Part shown: piece after piece, positions 30,126 through 39,721 of the stretch
Layout: every line of letters begins with the position of its first letter
Position numbering within the stretch: position 1 is the stretch's first letter
Virus record (IMG/VR): IMGVR_UViG_3300008517_000183
Span: 1 to 52,154 of that record
Source of the DNA: a virus
Direction: 5' to 3' (one strand)
DNA length: 52,154 nucleotides
The notes under the pieces: model-generated
Seen by the model: the letters and a program-made list of their open reading frames with translations, nothing else
What the model was told of the DNA's origin: nothing
Database searches by the model: none
Program-made: the position numbers and the translations under genes

Positions 30126-32578
30126 TGTCATTTTTGGGTGAAATGGTTGTAAGGATTGTCGGTCAAAATGCAGAGTTTGACAAATCCATTGATCAGTCAG
30201 AATCTAAACTTAGAAAGTTCTCAAAAACGGCCACAAATATAGGGAAATCTCTGACAACATTTGTAACCCTCCCGATTGCAGGGGCAGCCGTTGCGTTAAC
30301 AAAAGCCGCAAGTGACGCAGAGGAAACAGAAGCTAAGTTCGGAACAGTTTTTGCCTCAATTTCAAAAACCTCAGAAGAGGCCGCCACGTCATTGGCTGAT
30401 AATTTTGGGCTATCATCGACAAAAGCAAAACAATTACTAGGAGACACCGGAGATCTTTTATCAGGATTTGGATTCACCGGAGAGGCTGCCCTAGAGTTAT
30501 CAACACAGGTTAATGAGTTAGCGGTAGATTTAGCCTCTTTTACCAACTTTTCAGGAGGTGCGGAAGGGGCCAGTGCTGCATTGACCAAGGCTTTACTTGG
30601 AGAAAGAGAGTCAATTAAATCTCTGGGGATTGCGATCACCGAGGCAGACATTAAACGATTGGCAGAAGACAAAGGGATTGTCGGGGAGCTTGATAGGCAG
30701 ACAAAAGCGGCCCTTACTCTAGAATTGGCATTAAGACAATCTAAGAATGCAATAGGTGATTTTGCAAGGACTCAAGACGGCCTCGCCAACCAAGTAAGGA
30801 TTCTACAAAGCGAATTCCAGGAATTGGTTGTTGGATTAGGAAAAGAATTGATCCCGATAGCGAAAGATCTAATAACATTCGTTAGAAACTTGGTCAAAGG
30901 ATTTTCTGGATTATCGAAAGAAAGCAAAAGAACAATTTTAGTAATTGCAGGAATTGCCGCCGCAATCGGGCCTTTAATATCGTTAATCGGGGCATTAAAT
31001 ACAGCTTTGTTATTTTTGGCCGCCAATCCTTTAGTGTTAGTTCTTGGGGGGGTTGCTGCACTAACTGTAGGAGTTATCGCATTAGGAAAAGCAATAGAAA
31101 AACAAAGAATAGATGATGTATTTGAAGGGGTCACCGATGAGCTGAAGAATTCAAATAAAAATGCGGATGAATTTATAGCAAAAATTAAACAGATATCAAA
31201 TGAAACAGGCTTTACTGTGACACAAGTTATCCAAATTGCAGAGCAACAAGGGCTTGTCACAGATGAGCTACAAAAGCAAGTTGATCTGTTAAAGAAAGCA
31301 GATGAGCAAAATAAAAACAATAAAAAAAGTATTCAAGAAGTCGCAAAAGAACAATCAGATTTAACACAAGATGTATTAAATTTATTTAATGAATTTGTAA
31401 ACACTGAAGAAGAAGTTGAAAGAATAGCCGCAGAATTAGGAACAACTAGGCAACGTGTTGCTGGAATATTGGTACAAGAAGAATTAATAACAGATGAGAA
31501 AAAGCAACAGCTAAATATATTGCGGAAGCAATTAGAGCGGCAAACACAAATACTTAAGGCGACGAGACAAGAAGAGAGTGAGATACAATCATCAAAAAGA
31601 GAAGCAAGATTAAAGGCCCAAAATGATTTAATTAAAAAAGGAATAATATTAACAGCAGAAGAAAAAAAACAACGAGATGAGATTAACTCAATATTTGCAA
31701 AACTGAATGCAGAGTTCGACAGGACAAATATAAATATAAAATTATACGGTGATGAAATAGACGGGGCTAAAGAAAAACAAGAATCTATTAGGGAAGCTAT
31801 TCAGAGCTTAATAGACTTAGGGTTAACCCCTCAATCTAAACTTATCCAAAGATTGATTAAACAATACGCTGAGTTGGGAGATGCAACAAAAGCCGCAACC
31901 GATAAGCAAGCTAAAGATATCCAAACTCTTAATGATGTAGCCGATAAAGCCTTTGCAGAGGCAGCAGCTAAGAGAGAAAAACAAACAAAAGAATCTCTAG
32001 AGGCTCAAACAAAATTATTTGAAGAACAAGTCGGAGCTTTAACACCTGTCCTAGCTAGTGTGTCTCAAGTATTTGCAACAACTCTTGTTGAAAGTGGTGG
32101 GGATGCCTGGTTAGCATTTAAGGAAGCAGGGAAAGAGGCGGTCGCTACCGTATTAGATTCTCTTGGACAATTAGCTGCAACTTATGCGGCAATAAGTTTT
32201 GTACCTGGCTTGACTTTTAATCCTGCAGCAGGAGCTGGATATTTAGCAGCCGCAGCAGGGGCATTTACAGCGGCTGGATTAGTAAGAGCCTTGGCGGATG
32301 GTGGGGTTGTCACTTCCCCTACTTTTGCACAAATCGGAGAGGCAGGAACAGAGGCTGTTTTACCTCTAGAAAGGCCGGATGTAATGCGACAAATAGGCCG
32401 TGCGATTGCAAGCCAGATGTCAGGGCCTGTTAATAATGTTTTCCAACCTGAGAATAATGTTTCCTTCCCGGAGCAAATGGTTTTACAAGTTGACGGCCAG
32501 CAGTTTAGAGCTTTTATAACAAACTCATCCAGGAACGGTCAGATATTAATCTCTGAATCAAAGGGGTTAACAAAATGA
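30125..32578 (+). CDS. Tail tape measure protein
   Basis: The 817-residue protein starts at GTG overlapping the previous stop. The N-terminus (SKLRKFSKTATNIGKSLTTFVTLPIAGAA) is the typical tape-measure opening; two hydrophobic segments lie near residues 275-320, then coiled coils, then a membrane-like stretch (about 680-720) and a Gly/Pro-rich end with GEAGTEAVLPLE. It sets tail length and may aid DNA entry. Confidence 0.95.
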   Translation: MSFLGEMVVRIVGQNAEFDKSIDQSESKLRKFSKTATNIGKSLTTFVTLPIAGAAVALTKAASDAEETEAKFGTVFASISKTSEEAATSLADNFGLSSTKAKQLLGDTGDLLSGFGFTGEAALELSTQVNELAVDLASFTNFSGGAEGASAALTKALLGERESIKSLGIAITEADIKRLAEDKGIVGELDRQTKAALTLELALRQSKNAIGDFARTQDGLANQVRILQSEFQELVVGLGKELIPIAKDLITFVRNLVKGFSGLSKESKRTILVIAGIAAAIGPLISLIGALNTALLFLAANPLVLVLGGVAALTVGVIALGKAIEKQRIDDVFEGVTDELKNSNKNADEFIAKIKQISNETGFTVTQVIQIAEQQGLVTDELQKQVDLLKKADEQNKNNKKSIQEVAKEQSDLTQDVLNLFNEFVNTEEEVERIAAELGTTRQRVAGILVQEELITDEKKQQLNILRKQLERQTQILKATRQEESEIQSSKREARLKAQNDLIKKGIILTAEEKKQRDEINSIFAKLNAEFDRTNINIKLYGDEIDGAKEKQESIREAIQSLIDLGLTPQSKLIQRLIKQYAELGDATKAATDKQAKDIQTLNDVADKAFAEAAAKREKQTKESLEAQTKLFEEQVGALTPVLASVSQVFATTLVESGGDAWLAFKEAGKEAVATVLDSLGQLAATYAAISFVPGLTFNPAAGAGYLAAAAGAFTAAGLVRALADGGVVTSPTFAQIGEAGTEAVLPLERPDVMRQIGRAIASQMSGPVNNVFQPENNVSFPEQMVLQVDGQQFRAFITNSSRNGQILISESKGLTK

Positions 32579-33324
32579 GAGTAATTTATGATAACGTAAT
32601 TGATTCTGCGGAAGTCGTCACCCCATCAACAGAGACAGCAAATTATGAAGGTACTAATGTCCAAGTCACTCAGTTAACAACCGTATGGCGGACAACAGGA
32701 ATCACGAGTGAAAATATAGTTTTTGATGCAGGATTAGGGAACACATTTACAGTTGACACAATTTCCCTTTTGAATCACAACTATACTGCGTCGGTTATTT
32801 TGAAATTCCAAATGAACGCAACGGATTCATGGGGGGGGCCTTCGGTTGATGAGACTTTAACGTACGACCAAGATATAATTCTGAAATTCATTGCATCATC
32901 TAGTTATCGATATATAAGAATTACAATCGCAGACACGACAAACACAGAAATGTATTTAGAACTAGGCAGAGTTTTTGCAGGAGAATATTTACAAGTAACC
33001 CCGTCAAGTTTGAGTAATTTTTCAATTACCAATGTAAGGACGGATGTAACTCAAAATAGTATTGCAAATCAAGCCTATTCAGATATCGGAGTAGGCTATA
33101 GATTATTCCGATATGATTTCCCCCCGTCAGGGTATACAATGATCCAATCATGGCGGACAGTTTGGGACACTGTAGGAAGACACACGCCTTTTGTTTTTTT
33201 AAATTTCGACCTAGATTACACAATGATTAAACCAGCATATGTGATATTTCAGGAGAATTTTGAGGAACAATTTACCCGGGTAAAAAGGGTGTCATATTCG
33301 TTAATATTACGAGAGACAAATTGA
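32575..33324 (+). CDS. Minor tail protein (distal tail-like)
   Basis: ATGA overlap with the tape measure. The 249-residue beta-rich protein fits the distal tail position, with a jelly-roll-like region (FTVDTISLLNHNYTASV) that could bind carbohydrate or neighbouring tail proteins. It ends next to the second HNIIIPK copy. Confidence 0.65.
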   Translation: MRVIYDNVIDSAEVVTPSTETANYEGTNVQVTQLTTVWRTTGITSENIVFDAGLGNTFTVDTISLLNHNYTASVILKFQMNATDSWGGPSVDETLTYDQDIILKFIASSSYRYIRITIADTTNTEMYLELGRVFAGEYLQVTPSSLSNFSITNVRTDVTQNSIANQAYSDIGVGYRLFRYDFPPSGYTMIQSWRTVWDTVGRHTPFVFLNFDLDYTMIKPAYVIFQENFEEQFTRVKRVSYSLILRETN

Positions 33325-33362
33325 TGAGGATTGCCGAGGTTAAACTTTATGAGCTTACATAA
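33324..33362 (+). CDS. Short upstream ORF (12 codons), second copy
   Basis: MRIAEVKLYELT starts at the stop of the tail gene (TGATG) and ends inside the first codons of the HNIIIPK gene, in another frame. It matches the short frame at 1290 in position and in the RIAE motif. Confidence 0.35.
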   Translation: MRIAEVKLYELT

Positions 33363-33537
33363 TATAATCATACCGAAAAGGAGTAACCATTCACATAACA
33401 ACAATACAAACGATATAGAGAGCATAGATAAAACTCTATGTAGAAAATATTTCTGTATCCCTGATATTAGGGCAGAACAGAAACTAAAAACATTAAAAAA
33501 GCACAAAAATACAACAAAAAAGAGTAAAAAGCAGTGA
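33349..33537 (+). CDS. Small basic HNIIIPK protein, copy 2
   Basis: MSLHNIIIPKRS, then TLCRKYFCIPDIRAEQKLKTLK and the same KKSKKQ end as the copy at 1327; 62 residues. GAGG lies nine bases upstream. The variable middle has the same length in both copies, with conserved flanks. It is inserted between tail genes where no such gene is expected, which suggests mobility or gene duplication. Function unknown. Confidence 0.6.
   Translation: MSLHNIIIPKRSNHSHNNNTNDIESIDKTLCRKYFCIPDIRAEQKLKTLKKHKNTTKKSKKQ
33519..33537. repeat. 19-nt dispersed repeat, copy at 33.5 kb
   Basis: The 19 bases AAAGAGTAAAAAGCAGTGA match the first part of the 29-nt repeat at 1497 and, reverse-complemented, at 43409. Here the stop TGA of the HNIIIPK gene ends the match. 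Confidence 0.75.
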
Positions 33538-33546
33538 GGTAAATAA

Positions 33547-34410
33547 ATGGCGTTAACACAAAAATCAGATAATGTGGATAGATATAATACAGGGCAAAAA
33601 GGATATAACGGAGTTAGCCTGACTAATTTTGATAATACATCTGCCCCCCAAATAGCGAGCGGGTCAGTTTTTGAAATAGGCGGGGCATTATTTGAGGCCT
33701 CAGTGGATGAGAGTATAACCGGATGGGCAGGGATTTCTAACGGTACGGATGCTTATATCTATGTAACCGACGGAGGATTAGGTACAGCCACGGCAGCATA
33801 CTCTGCAACAGCTCCGACATGGGACACATCAAAACAGGGATGGTATAACGGATTGACCCGTGCGATTGCCGGATTATATAAAGTTGATGCGGGTACATAT
33901 GCAAATAAGTATGTATACACTCTAAACGGTGATAAAGTGTTTTCAACAGATGATCAAAATTCATCTGTAGCACCAATATTTTATCTAAAATATATTTCAA
34001 ATACTCAAATCCCAACCACAGGGGGCGGGGCTAAAATCCCCTTAGACACAGTTGTATATAATAATATTGCTGGTGCATCATTGGTGTCAGGGGCTGCGAG
34101 ATTAAAGCCAGGAGTGTATAGGATAACGTCATACATTAAAATTACAGATGCGGGAGGTGTTCAAAATGCTCACTCTGGACAGATTTATGATTCCACCGGG
34201 GCTACTGTGTTAGAATATGTTGGTTTGTTTGATAGTGGTACAACAGATCATCTTAATGGGACTGTAAAAGGATCAACTATTATTAATCTGACAACTATTT
34301 CAGATATAGAATTAAGAATTATAGGCAGTGGGGGCAGTTATGTCAGTGGTGACGGATCAGCAATTAGCATTAATATGCCCGCATCTATGATAATTGAGAA
34401 AGTAGGCTAA
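33547..34410 (+). CDS. Tail fibre or tip protein with C-terminal jelly-roll domain
   Basis: The 287-residue protein has a Gly/Thr-rich N-terminus and a C-terminal module (about 160-285) with VSGAARLKPGVYRITSYIKI and ISINMPASMIIEKVG, resembling a trimeric C1q/TNF-like receptor-binding head. Preceded by GAGGTAAATA. Receptor binding is inferred. Confidence 0.65.
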   Translation: MALTQKSDNVDRYNTGQKGYNGVSLTNFDNTSAPQIASGSVFEIGGALFEASVDESITGWAGISNGTDAYIYVTDGGLGTATAAYSATAPTWDTSKQGWYNGLTRAIAGLYKVDAGTYANKYVYTLNGDKVFSTDDQNSSVAPIFYLKYISNTQIPTTGGGAKIPLDTVVYNNIAGASLVSGAARLKPGVYRITSYIKITDAGGVQNAHSGQIYDSTGATVLEYVGLFDSGTTDHLNGTVKGSTIINLTTISDIELRIIGSGGSYVSGDGSAISINMPASMIIEKVG

Positions 34411-36224
34411 TGAGTAAAAAAGAAATACTAATAGAATTAGACATCGGAAAGATAGTAGACTTGTTCATAAATGAATCAGCATTTGTGTGGAAGGTCAATT
34501 TAGATGGCGTTTACCCTGTGCCTGAAGCATTCCTATTGACAGGATATGAAGCGTTAGGGATTGTGAGCGTAGGATCGGTAAAATCAGATTCCATAAATCT
34601 TAATAGGCTTTCCTCGCTTGCAACAGTCCAGGCAGCTCCAGGGAGTTTTTATTATGATTCGGTGGCAAGAAATGTATTTATCCATTATCCTGATTCAAAC
34701 GACCCAGGAACGCATCAAACCCTTATAGGTGCGGTATTTGGATACTCTAATTTTTCGGTTAATTATAATGGAGTTGCTTATGAACCAAGGATATTAAGTC
34801 CACCGTCAATAACTCAATCAAAAGATCCGTTATATTTTGGACGAATATCCTTTCCAGGGGTTAATATACAAATTGGAAACGCAGACGGATCACTGGATAG
34901 GTTTGCAGAAGATAATGATTGGTACGGAAATGACGTAAGGTGTTATATAGCAGAAGACCCAAGTGATTTTTCTGATTTTACCCAAATATACCAAGGATAC
35001 ATGGAGAATATTAGATTTTCGGCAGGGGAAACAATGACTGTCCAGACAAGGGACAAGAGAAAACAATTATCTAACAGAATCCCTTTGGAAAAGTTTGATA
35101 TAACAACATACCCTAATATAAAAGAGAAAAATATCAATACCCCAATCCCGCTGACCTATGGGGTATTGCGGAATATTAAAGCAGTGTGTACAAATGAGGA
35201 AGAGACGCCGACCCCTACGAATTATAATTTTACATTTGCGGATACTACATACCATGATATCCAATCTGTAGACAATAGCGGGAAGGTATATGTTGAGGGA
35301 ATTTTAAAAACCCCTGCAAGCATAGATCTAACTGCGGGGACATTTGTAATCACTTCGGCTTCAGGAGACTATTCCCCAGGGGACGATGTAACACTTGATA
35401 TCCATGGATATGAGGATATTTCAGGAAATCTAATCGAAAACGGCCTTGATGTAATTAAGGATATTTTGGTTAATTATACAACCTATAAATTCTCTAATGA
35501 TATTTATAATGTTGGAGAATGGACTGTAGCGACTAATCTAGTGAGTGATGTAGGATACTCGGTTGAAGAGTACCAAAAAGTAGACAAAGCGATTGAAGAT
35601 ATTTCGGCATCGATCCAAACAGATATCTACTTTCAAGGAGATGGGAGATTGACGGCTAAAAAGTATGACTCAAGTTTTCCATCATTACAGACTTTTACCA
35701 GGTTCGAGTTAATGGAGATCCCGAGCATTGACTATGACACAGATGAGATCATCACGACTCCGATTATAAACTATGATAGAGATTGGAACGAAAATGAATT
35801 CTTTGGAAAATTAGTTGATGACTCTCAAGAGGAAGAGTTATTCGCAGTTAATAAAACGAGTGTCACAGAAACATTTCCCACATTTCTAACAACTCAGGCC
35901 GACGCCCAGGCATTTTCTAACACGGTCATAGAGATCTCAGGATTACCGAGGAAATTAGTTACAACAAAATATAAGCTACAACCTCTATTAAGGAAAATCG
36001 GGGATTTTATAACTGTGCCTATATGGAGACCGACGACTCAAATACTAGAGGATGCAAAAGTTGAGATAATTTCAATCACATTTAATTTGAGTGATTTTAC
36101 AACTCCGATTGTAGGCCGAGTATTAGAATTCATCGTACCAACTGTAACCCAAAGGGGCAGTTATTGGGGGGGAACCTATTGGGGTGGAGATTATTGGAGC
36201 AAAACAGAGGAGAAGGAGATATAA
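34410..36224 (+). CDS. Large tail tip/baseplate protein, 604 aa
   Basis: Overlaps the previous stop (TAATG). Beta-rich with repeated strands; middle block RFSAGETMTVQTRDKRKQLS resembles tail-hub proteins that connect tube and fibres. The C-terminus (RGSYWGGTYWGGDYWSK) is Gly/Tyr/Trp-rich and flexible. Size and position fit a hub or central fibre. Confidence 0.65.
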   Translation: MSKKEILIELDIGKIVDLFINESAFVWKVNLDGVYPVPEAFLLTGYEALGIVSVGSVKSDSINLNRLSSLATVQAAPGSFYYDSVARNVFIHYPDSNDPGTHQTLIGAVFGYSNFSVNYNGVAYEPRILSPPSITQSKDPLYFGRISFPGVNIQIGNADGSLDRFAEDNDWYGNDVRCYIAEDPSDFSDFTQIYQGYMENIRFSAGETMTVQTRDKRKQLSNRIPLEKFDITTYPNIKEKNINTPIPLTYGVLRNIKAVCTNEEETPTPTNYNFTFADTTYHDIQSVDNSGKVYVEGILKTPASIDLTAGTFVITSASGDYSPGDDVTLDIHGYEDISGNLIENGLDVIKDILVNYTTYKFSNDIYNVGEWTVATNLVSDVGYSVEEYQKVDKAIEDISASIQTDIYFQGDGRLTAKKYDSSFPSLQTFTRFELMEIPSIDYDTDEIITTPIINYDRDWNENEFFGKLVDDSQEEELFAVNKTSVTETFPTFLTTQADAQAFSNTVIEISGLPRKLVTTKYKLQPLLRKIGDFITVPIWRPTTQILEDAKVEIISITFNLSDFTTPIVGRVLEFIVPTVTQRGSYWGGTYWGGDYWSKTEEKEI

Positions 36225-37453
36225 TGTATATACCAAAAATAAATAAAGATGTGACGGGGATTACATTCACGGACGAATTACACGCAAATGTAGGGGCAAG
36301 TGCATTTCAGATAGACCATGATTATTTTTTAGGCGGGCTAGATTTAACAATTAGAACAGCGAGCGGAGGCGGTGGAACGTTGCTAACTCCTCCCCCTGGT
36401 GGAGATTATGTTTTAGGCAGCCAAAACGCAGAACTTGAGACAGCGGTTAACGCTGCAATAGGGCCTGGGAAAACAGTATATAAAACCATACAGGTAACAA
36501 ACGCAACGTATCAAACAGGTAATTTGTATTTTTCTGGGAAATATATCGCTGATGACAACTCTTACCCGGATGTGGAATATTTAAAACGACACTCTAACAA
36601 ATTAGCCGGTTCAGCAACCCCTTACACGATAGATGAGGCAGATAATTATAGTCTGTACAAAATCACGACCGGGGGAAGCCTAAATATTGTTAACCTCCCG
36701 GCAGCAGCCGACGCCGAGGATCAGGTATTTAAAATCAGAAAAGAGGATTCAGGGGTAGGATGTATAAGGATAACTCCAGATGGATCGGAAAAGGTTGTTG
36801 CTTCATCCGGGGCAGAGTTAGGTTATGTATTTTTATTTACCAAAGGGGATATTGTCGAGATAATGTCTAATGGAACGGATTGGTTTATCATTAACTCGTT
36901 TAAACCTTATTTTTTATCCGGTTGGAGAAACTGGAGTGTCTGGGGGAACAAACATTTAGGCTTTTTACAAATAGCATATGGAACGTTGACAGGATCATTT
37001 ACAACAGGGGAAATTATAACTCTTGCAAGTGGAGTTACCGGGATAGTTATTGATGACACGACAAGTGTATTAACATGTGTTAGTGCCACAGGCGTGGGAA
37101 ATGGTGTATCCGCTGAGTCCATTACTGGTAACACCTCCGGGGCAACAGCGGTTGTCTCAACTAGTACAAAAAATCTGGATACTGATATTTTGTATAATTG
37201 GAGTACTAATATAAAAAATATTAGATTTGAATTCAGAATATCGAGTGACGGAAGTGAGAACAACGCAAAAACATTATCTCAAGGAACAGTTACTCCAGGA
37301 GGAAACGGAATCGTTGTTTTCCAAATCGATGCAAACACCGCAAAAGGGCAAACCGGATCAAATGCAGCCGGGACGACTTGTAATGATAGCGGTGTCGCCA
37401 ATAATATAGATACAGATGATTGGTATTTTAATATCAGAGTAAATATTTTATAG
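36224..37453 (+). CDS. Tail fibre-like protein, 409 aa
   Basis: The ATG at 36224 overlaps the previous stop; the open frame upstream is a shadow. Gly/Ser/Thr-rich with a central YKITTGGSLNIVNLPAAADA block common in phage fibres and a C-terminal repeat-like region. It is a likely host-recognition or structural fibre. Confidence 0.65.
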   Translation: MYIPKINKDVTGITFTDELHANVGASAFQIDHDYFLGGLDLTIRTASGGGGTLLTPPPGGDYVLGSQNAELETAVNAAIGPGKTVYKTIQVTNATYQTGNLYFSGKYIADDNSYPDVEYLKRHSNKLAGSATPYTIDEADNYSLYKITTGGSLNIVNLPAAADAEDQVFKIRKEDSGVGCIRITPDGSEKVVASSGAELGYVFLFTKGDIVEIMSNGTDWFIINSFKPYFLSGWRNWSVWGNKHLGFLQIAYGTLTGSFTTGEIITLASGVTGIVIDDTTSVLTCVSATGVGNGVSAESITGNTSGATAVVSTSTKNLDTDILYNWSTNIKNIRFEFRISSDGSENNAKTLSQGTVTPGGNGIVVFQIDANTAKGQTGSNAAGTTCNDSGVANNIDTDDWYFNIRVNIL

Positions 37454-37464
37454 GAGGAGAGCAT

Positions 37465-37980
37465 ATGTCATGGATACAGTATGATAACATATCAACGGAT
37501 AATAAACGACAAATAATGAGTCGGTCAATACCTGAGCCACAACCATATCCTGATTGGGTCAATGTTAAATTAACACCGACTAATCAAGATCCTGGGGTTA
37601 ATGGAAGACCTGAAGAGGAACTCTATTGGGATTATGCCGCATCGATGTTGAGGGTTTACACTAATCAGGAGATTCTTGATTTTTACAAAACGTTTAAATT
37701 AAAAAAAATACAGGAAATGGCATTACAGGTAATACGTCTATACGAGTATGAGATTGATTTTTACCGGGATAAAAAAGAGCTTGGCCAGACATATAACCAG
37801 GTTAATTATAATTCTGCAATGACAAAAAGAGTAAATGTTAAAAAATGGGTACATGATAGGAGATTAGAAATAGAGGCAGTTGTTTTGTCAGGTACAGCAA
37901 AAAGTGAGGTTGATGCAATTTTTGATCTGGTTGTAGAAAAATATGAAAAAAGATTAGATGATCTTGGATTGATCATATGA
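37465..37980 (+). CDS. Fibre-adjacent protein, possible assembly factor, 171 aa
   Basis: Preceded by AGGAGGAGAG. An N-terminal Pro/Asp-rich part (SIPEPQPYPDWVNVKLTP) and a helical C-terminus. Similar layouts occur in tail-fibre assembly proteins, but no firm match is recognised. Overlaps the endolysin start. Confidence 0.5.
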   Translation: MSWIQYDNISTDNKRQIMSRSIPEPQPYPDWVNVKLTPTNQDPGVNGRPEEELYWDYAASMLRVYTNQEILDFYKTFKLKKIQEMALQVIRLYEYEIDFYRDKKELGQTYNQVNYNSAMTKRVNVKKWVHDRRLEIEAVVLSGTAKSEVDAIFDLVVEKYEKRLDDLGLII

Positions 37981-38561
37981 AGCTCATAAAAAACCATCTC
38001 CCTATAAATCTCTTTTCCAACCCTGGGACACCGTTAAGAGGGGTAATGGCGTTGGCGGTACATAACACTGGGAACCCTGGAACAGATAATAATCATACAT
38101 TTAGGTATTTTAGAAATCTGCAACTACAAAATCCTAATGATGATAGGTTAGACAGGTATGCCGGGACTCACTACGGGACAGATCCTACCGGATCAATGCA
38201 ATATATCCGAGAGGAATATAGGACGTATAATTGTGGGGCCTATAAATACACTGAGTTTAAAAAACAATTGTTCGGATCAAAATATCCAAACGATTGGGTG
38301 ATATCTGTGGAAATGCATCATCCAGATTCAACGGGAAAACCTGAGATAAAAACGTATAATCATTTAATCGACCTATCGGTTAATATTTGTGACAGATATA
38401 AACTTGATCCGATGACTCAGATTATTAGGCACTATGATGTCACGGGTAAAATCTGCCCTAAATGGTACGTAGATCATCCTGAGTTATTTGAGGAATTCAA
38501 AAAATCTGTTAAACTATCTCTTGATAAATGGAGAGGTAGAGAAAAATTAGACATGAGGTAG
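37977..38561 (+). CDS. N-acetylmuramoyl-L-alanine amidase endolysin
   Basis: The 194-residue protein is an Amidase_2-type zinc enzyme that cuts peptidoglycan between muramic acid and the stem peptide. Zinc ligands are in AVHNTGNPG (H29) and RHYDVTGKICPKW (H152, C160), with a further block EMHHPDSTG. No signal sequence is present, so a holin should release it. It lies at the start of the lysis genes. Confidence 0.9.
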   Translation: MKLIKNHLPINLFSNPGTPLRGVMALAVHNTGNPGTDNNHTFRYFRNLQLQNPNDDRLDRYAGTHYGTDPTGSMQYIREEYRTYNCGAYKYTEFKKQLFGSKYPNDWVISVEMHHPDSTGKPEIKTYNHLIDLSVNICDRYKLDPMTQIIRHYDVTGKICPKWYVDHPELFEEFKKSVKLSLDKWRGREKLDMR

Positions 38562-38565
38562 AAAA

Positions 38566-38778
38566 ATGAAAGAAACATTTAAAGAGAGAATTAAGAACTT
38601 TATTAAGAAACTGATTTCTGTGAAAGTTATTTTTGGGGTAGGAATCCCTACAACATTATTAGTTTTGGGGATGTTGTCAGAGGGGTTGTGGTTAATGGCG
38701 TTTTTTGCAGCAATTGGTTTGAGAAGTTTGGAAAAAATTGCCCCTTCAATTTCCTGGAGTAAGAAAAATGAAAAGTGA
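38566..38778 (+). CDS. Small membrane protein, holin candidate
   Basis: Preceded by GAGGTAGAAAA. The 70-residue protein has a basic amphipathic N-terminus and one or two hydrophobic helices (about 18-60) with a basic C-terminus. It directly follows the endolysin, a common position for a class II holin. Confidence 0.55.
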   Translation: MKETFKERIKNFIKKLISVKVIFGVGIPTTLLVLGMLSEGLWLMAFFAAIGLRSLEKIAPSISWSKKNEK

Positions 38779-39127
38779 ACTAATCTTAATTATCCTTGGG
38801 GCTGCTGGGGCCGGGGTTTTATATTTTTTAGGGCGGTATTTAGGGAGGTTTTTAGGTGAAAATTTTAATATTCCTATTATTGGCGAGTTGTTTAGGAAGT
38901 CTCCAAGCGCAAACAATCGAGATAGAAATAGAAGAATTAAAACAATTAGAGACAATATTAATAGCAGCCGAGACCAAAATAATCGAATTAGAGAACGAAT
39001 TAGCGGAAGCGAAAAGAGAATTGAGCGAAGCGAAGAGCTTGCAGGAGACGCAAGAACAGAGGTTCGAAAGGGTCTCCAAATCATTCGAGGTATTCTTGGA
39101 AAAAGAAAATCAGGAAAAAATAAATAA
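38768..39127 (+). CDS. Rz-like protein (N-terminal anchor plus charged helix)
   Basis: Start at ATG 38768, after GGAG. The 119-residue protein has one transmembrane segment (about 4-30, ELILIILGAAGAGVLYFLG) and a long charged helical part rich in Arg and Asp. The next gene is nested inside it in another frame, as in Rz/Rz1 lysis pairs of Gram-negative phages. Confidence 0.6.
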   Translation: MKSELILIILGAAGAGVLYFLGRYLGRFLGENFNIPIIGELFRKSPSANNRDRNRRIKTIRDNINSSRDQNNRIRERISGSEKRIERSEELAGDARTEVRKGLQIIRGILGKRKSGKNK

Positions 39128-39197
39128 AGAGATAGAACTCTGGATATGGAGAGTGGCTGCATTAGGCTCTTTTGCCTGGGGATTATCAAGGAGATAA
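38856..39197 (+). CDS. Nested spanin-like protein: lipobox plus C-terminal membrane helix
   Basis: GTG start seven bases after a GGGAGG site inside the previous gene. The 113-residue protein opens MKILIFLLLASC, where LASC fits a lipobox (Cys 12), continues as a regular coiled coil (about 22-93) and ends with a hydrophobic helix (LWIWRVAALGSFAWGL, 95-110). An outer-membrane lipid anchor plus an inner-membrane helix is the layout of unimolecular spanins such as T1 gp11. A signal peptidase I site (LQAQ) is an alternative to the lipobox. Confidence 0.6.
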   Translation: MKILIFLLLASCLGSLQAQTIEIEIEELKQLETILIAAETKIIELENELAEAKRELSEAKSLQETQEQRFERVSKSFEVFLEKENQEKINKEIELWIWRVAALGSFAWGLSRR

Positions 39198-39199
39198 AA

Positions 39200-39721
39200 A
39201 TGGAAACACAATATGAAATATTAGTGGAAAATATTGCAAAAACAATGAATTTAACAAAAGCAGAAAAAAATAAACTACTTAAAAACAAGGCGGCTAGACT
39301 AGTGGCATCAACTCCATATCTTGCAGAAGCGGACGATGTAGAAAGAAAGGCGGCAACTAGATTGCTTATTTTTGTTGCCGGGTCGATGCACGGAAGAAAA
39401 TTACACGTATATAATTGTCGGCCCAAAGATACTCTAAATAAATTATGGCAAAGAATTGATTATATATGTCCATGTGATCCGACAGGGGATTATCACATAA
39501 TTAACGCCGCACGATATAGATTGATGTATTTACAATTGGCGGATTTCAAACGGGATTTAGATGATGACAGCGGCAAAGGAAAATACAATCCTTTTGCGGA
39601 TCATGCCTCAATTTGTGATATGGACGAGCTGTATAATGATGTAATTAAGCACCAAACAATCAATGATAAAATTGACACTATCCTCCCGATTGAGGATGCA
39701 AGAGCAGGATGGTGGTGGTGA
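39200..39721 (+). CDS. Hypothetical protein, 173 aa
   Basis: ATG at 39200 after AAGGAGATAAAA; upstream residues are a shadow of the spanin gene. Helical, moderately basic, with a CPCDP motif and ending RAGWWW. Function unknown. Confidence 0.55.
   Translation: METQYEILVENIAKTMNLTKAEKNKLLKNKAARLVASTPYLAEADDVERKAATRLLIFVAGSMHGRKLHVYNCRPKDTLNKLWQRIDYICPCDPTGDYHIINAARYRLMYLQLADFKRDLDDDSGKGKYNPFADHASICDMDELYNDVIKHQTINDKIDTILPIEDARAGWWW

Noticed and set aside
38746-39426. 226-codon minus-strand ORF across the spanin region
   Set aside because: No ribosome site, opposes the operon direction, and both plus-strand frames have good signals.
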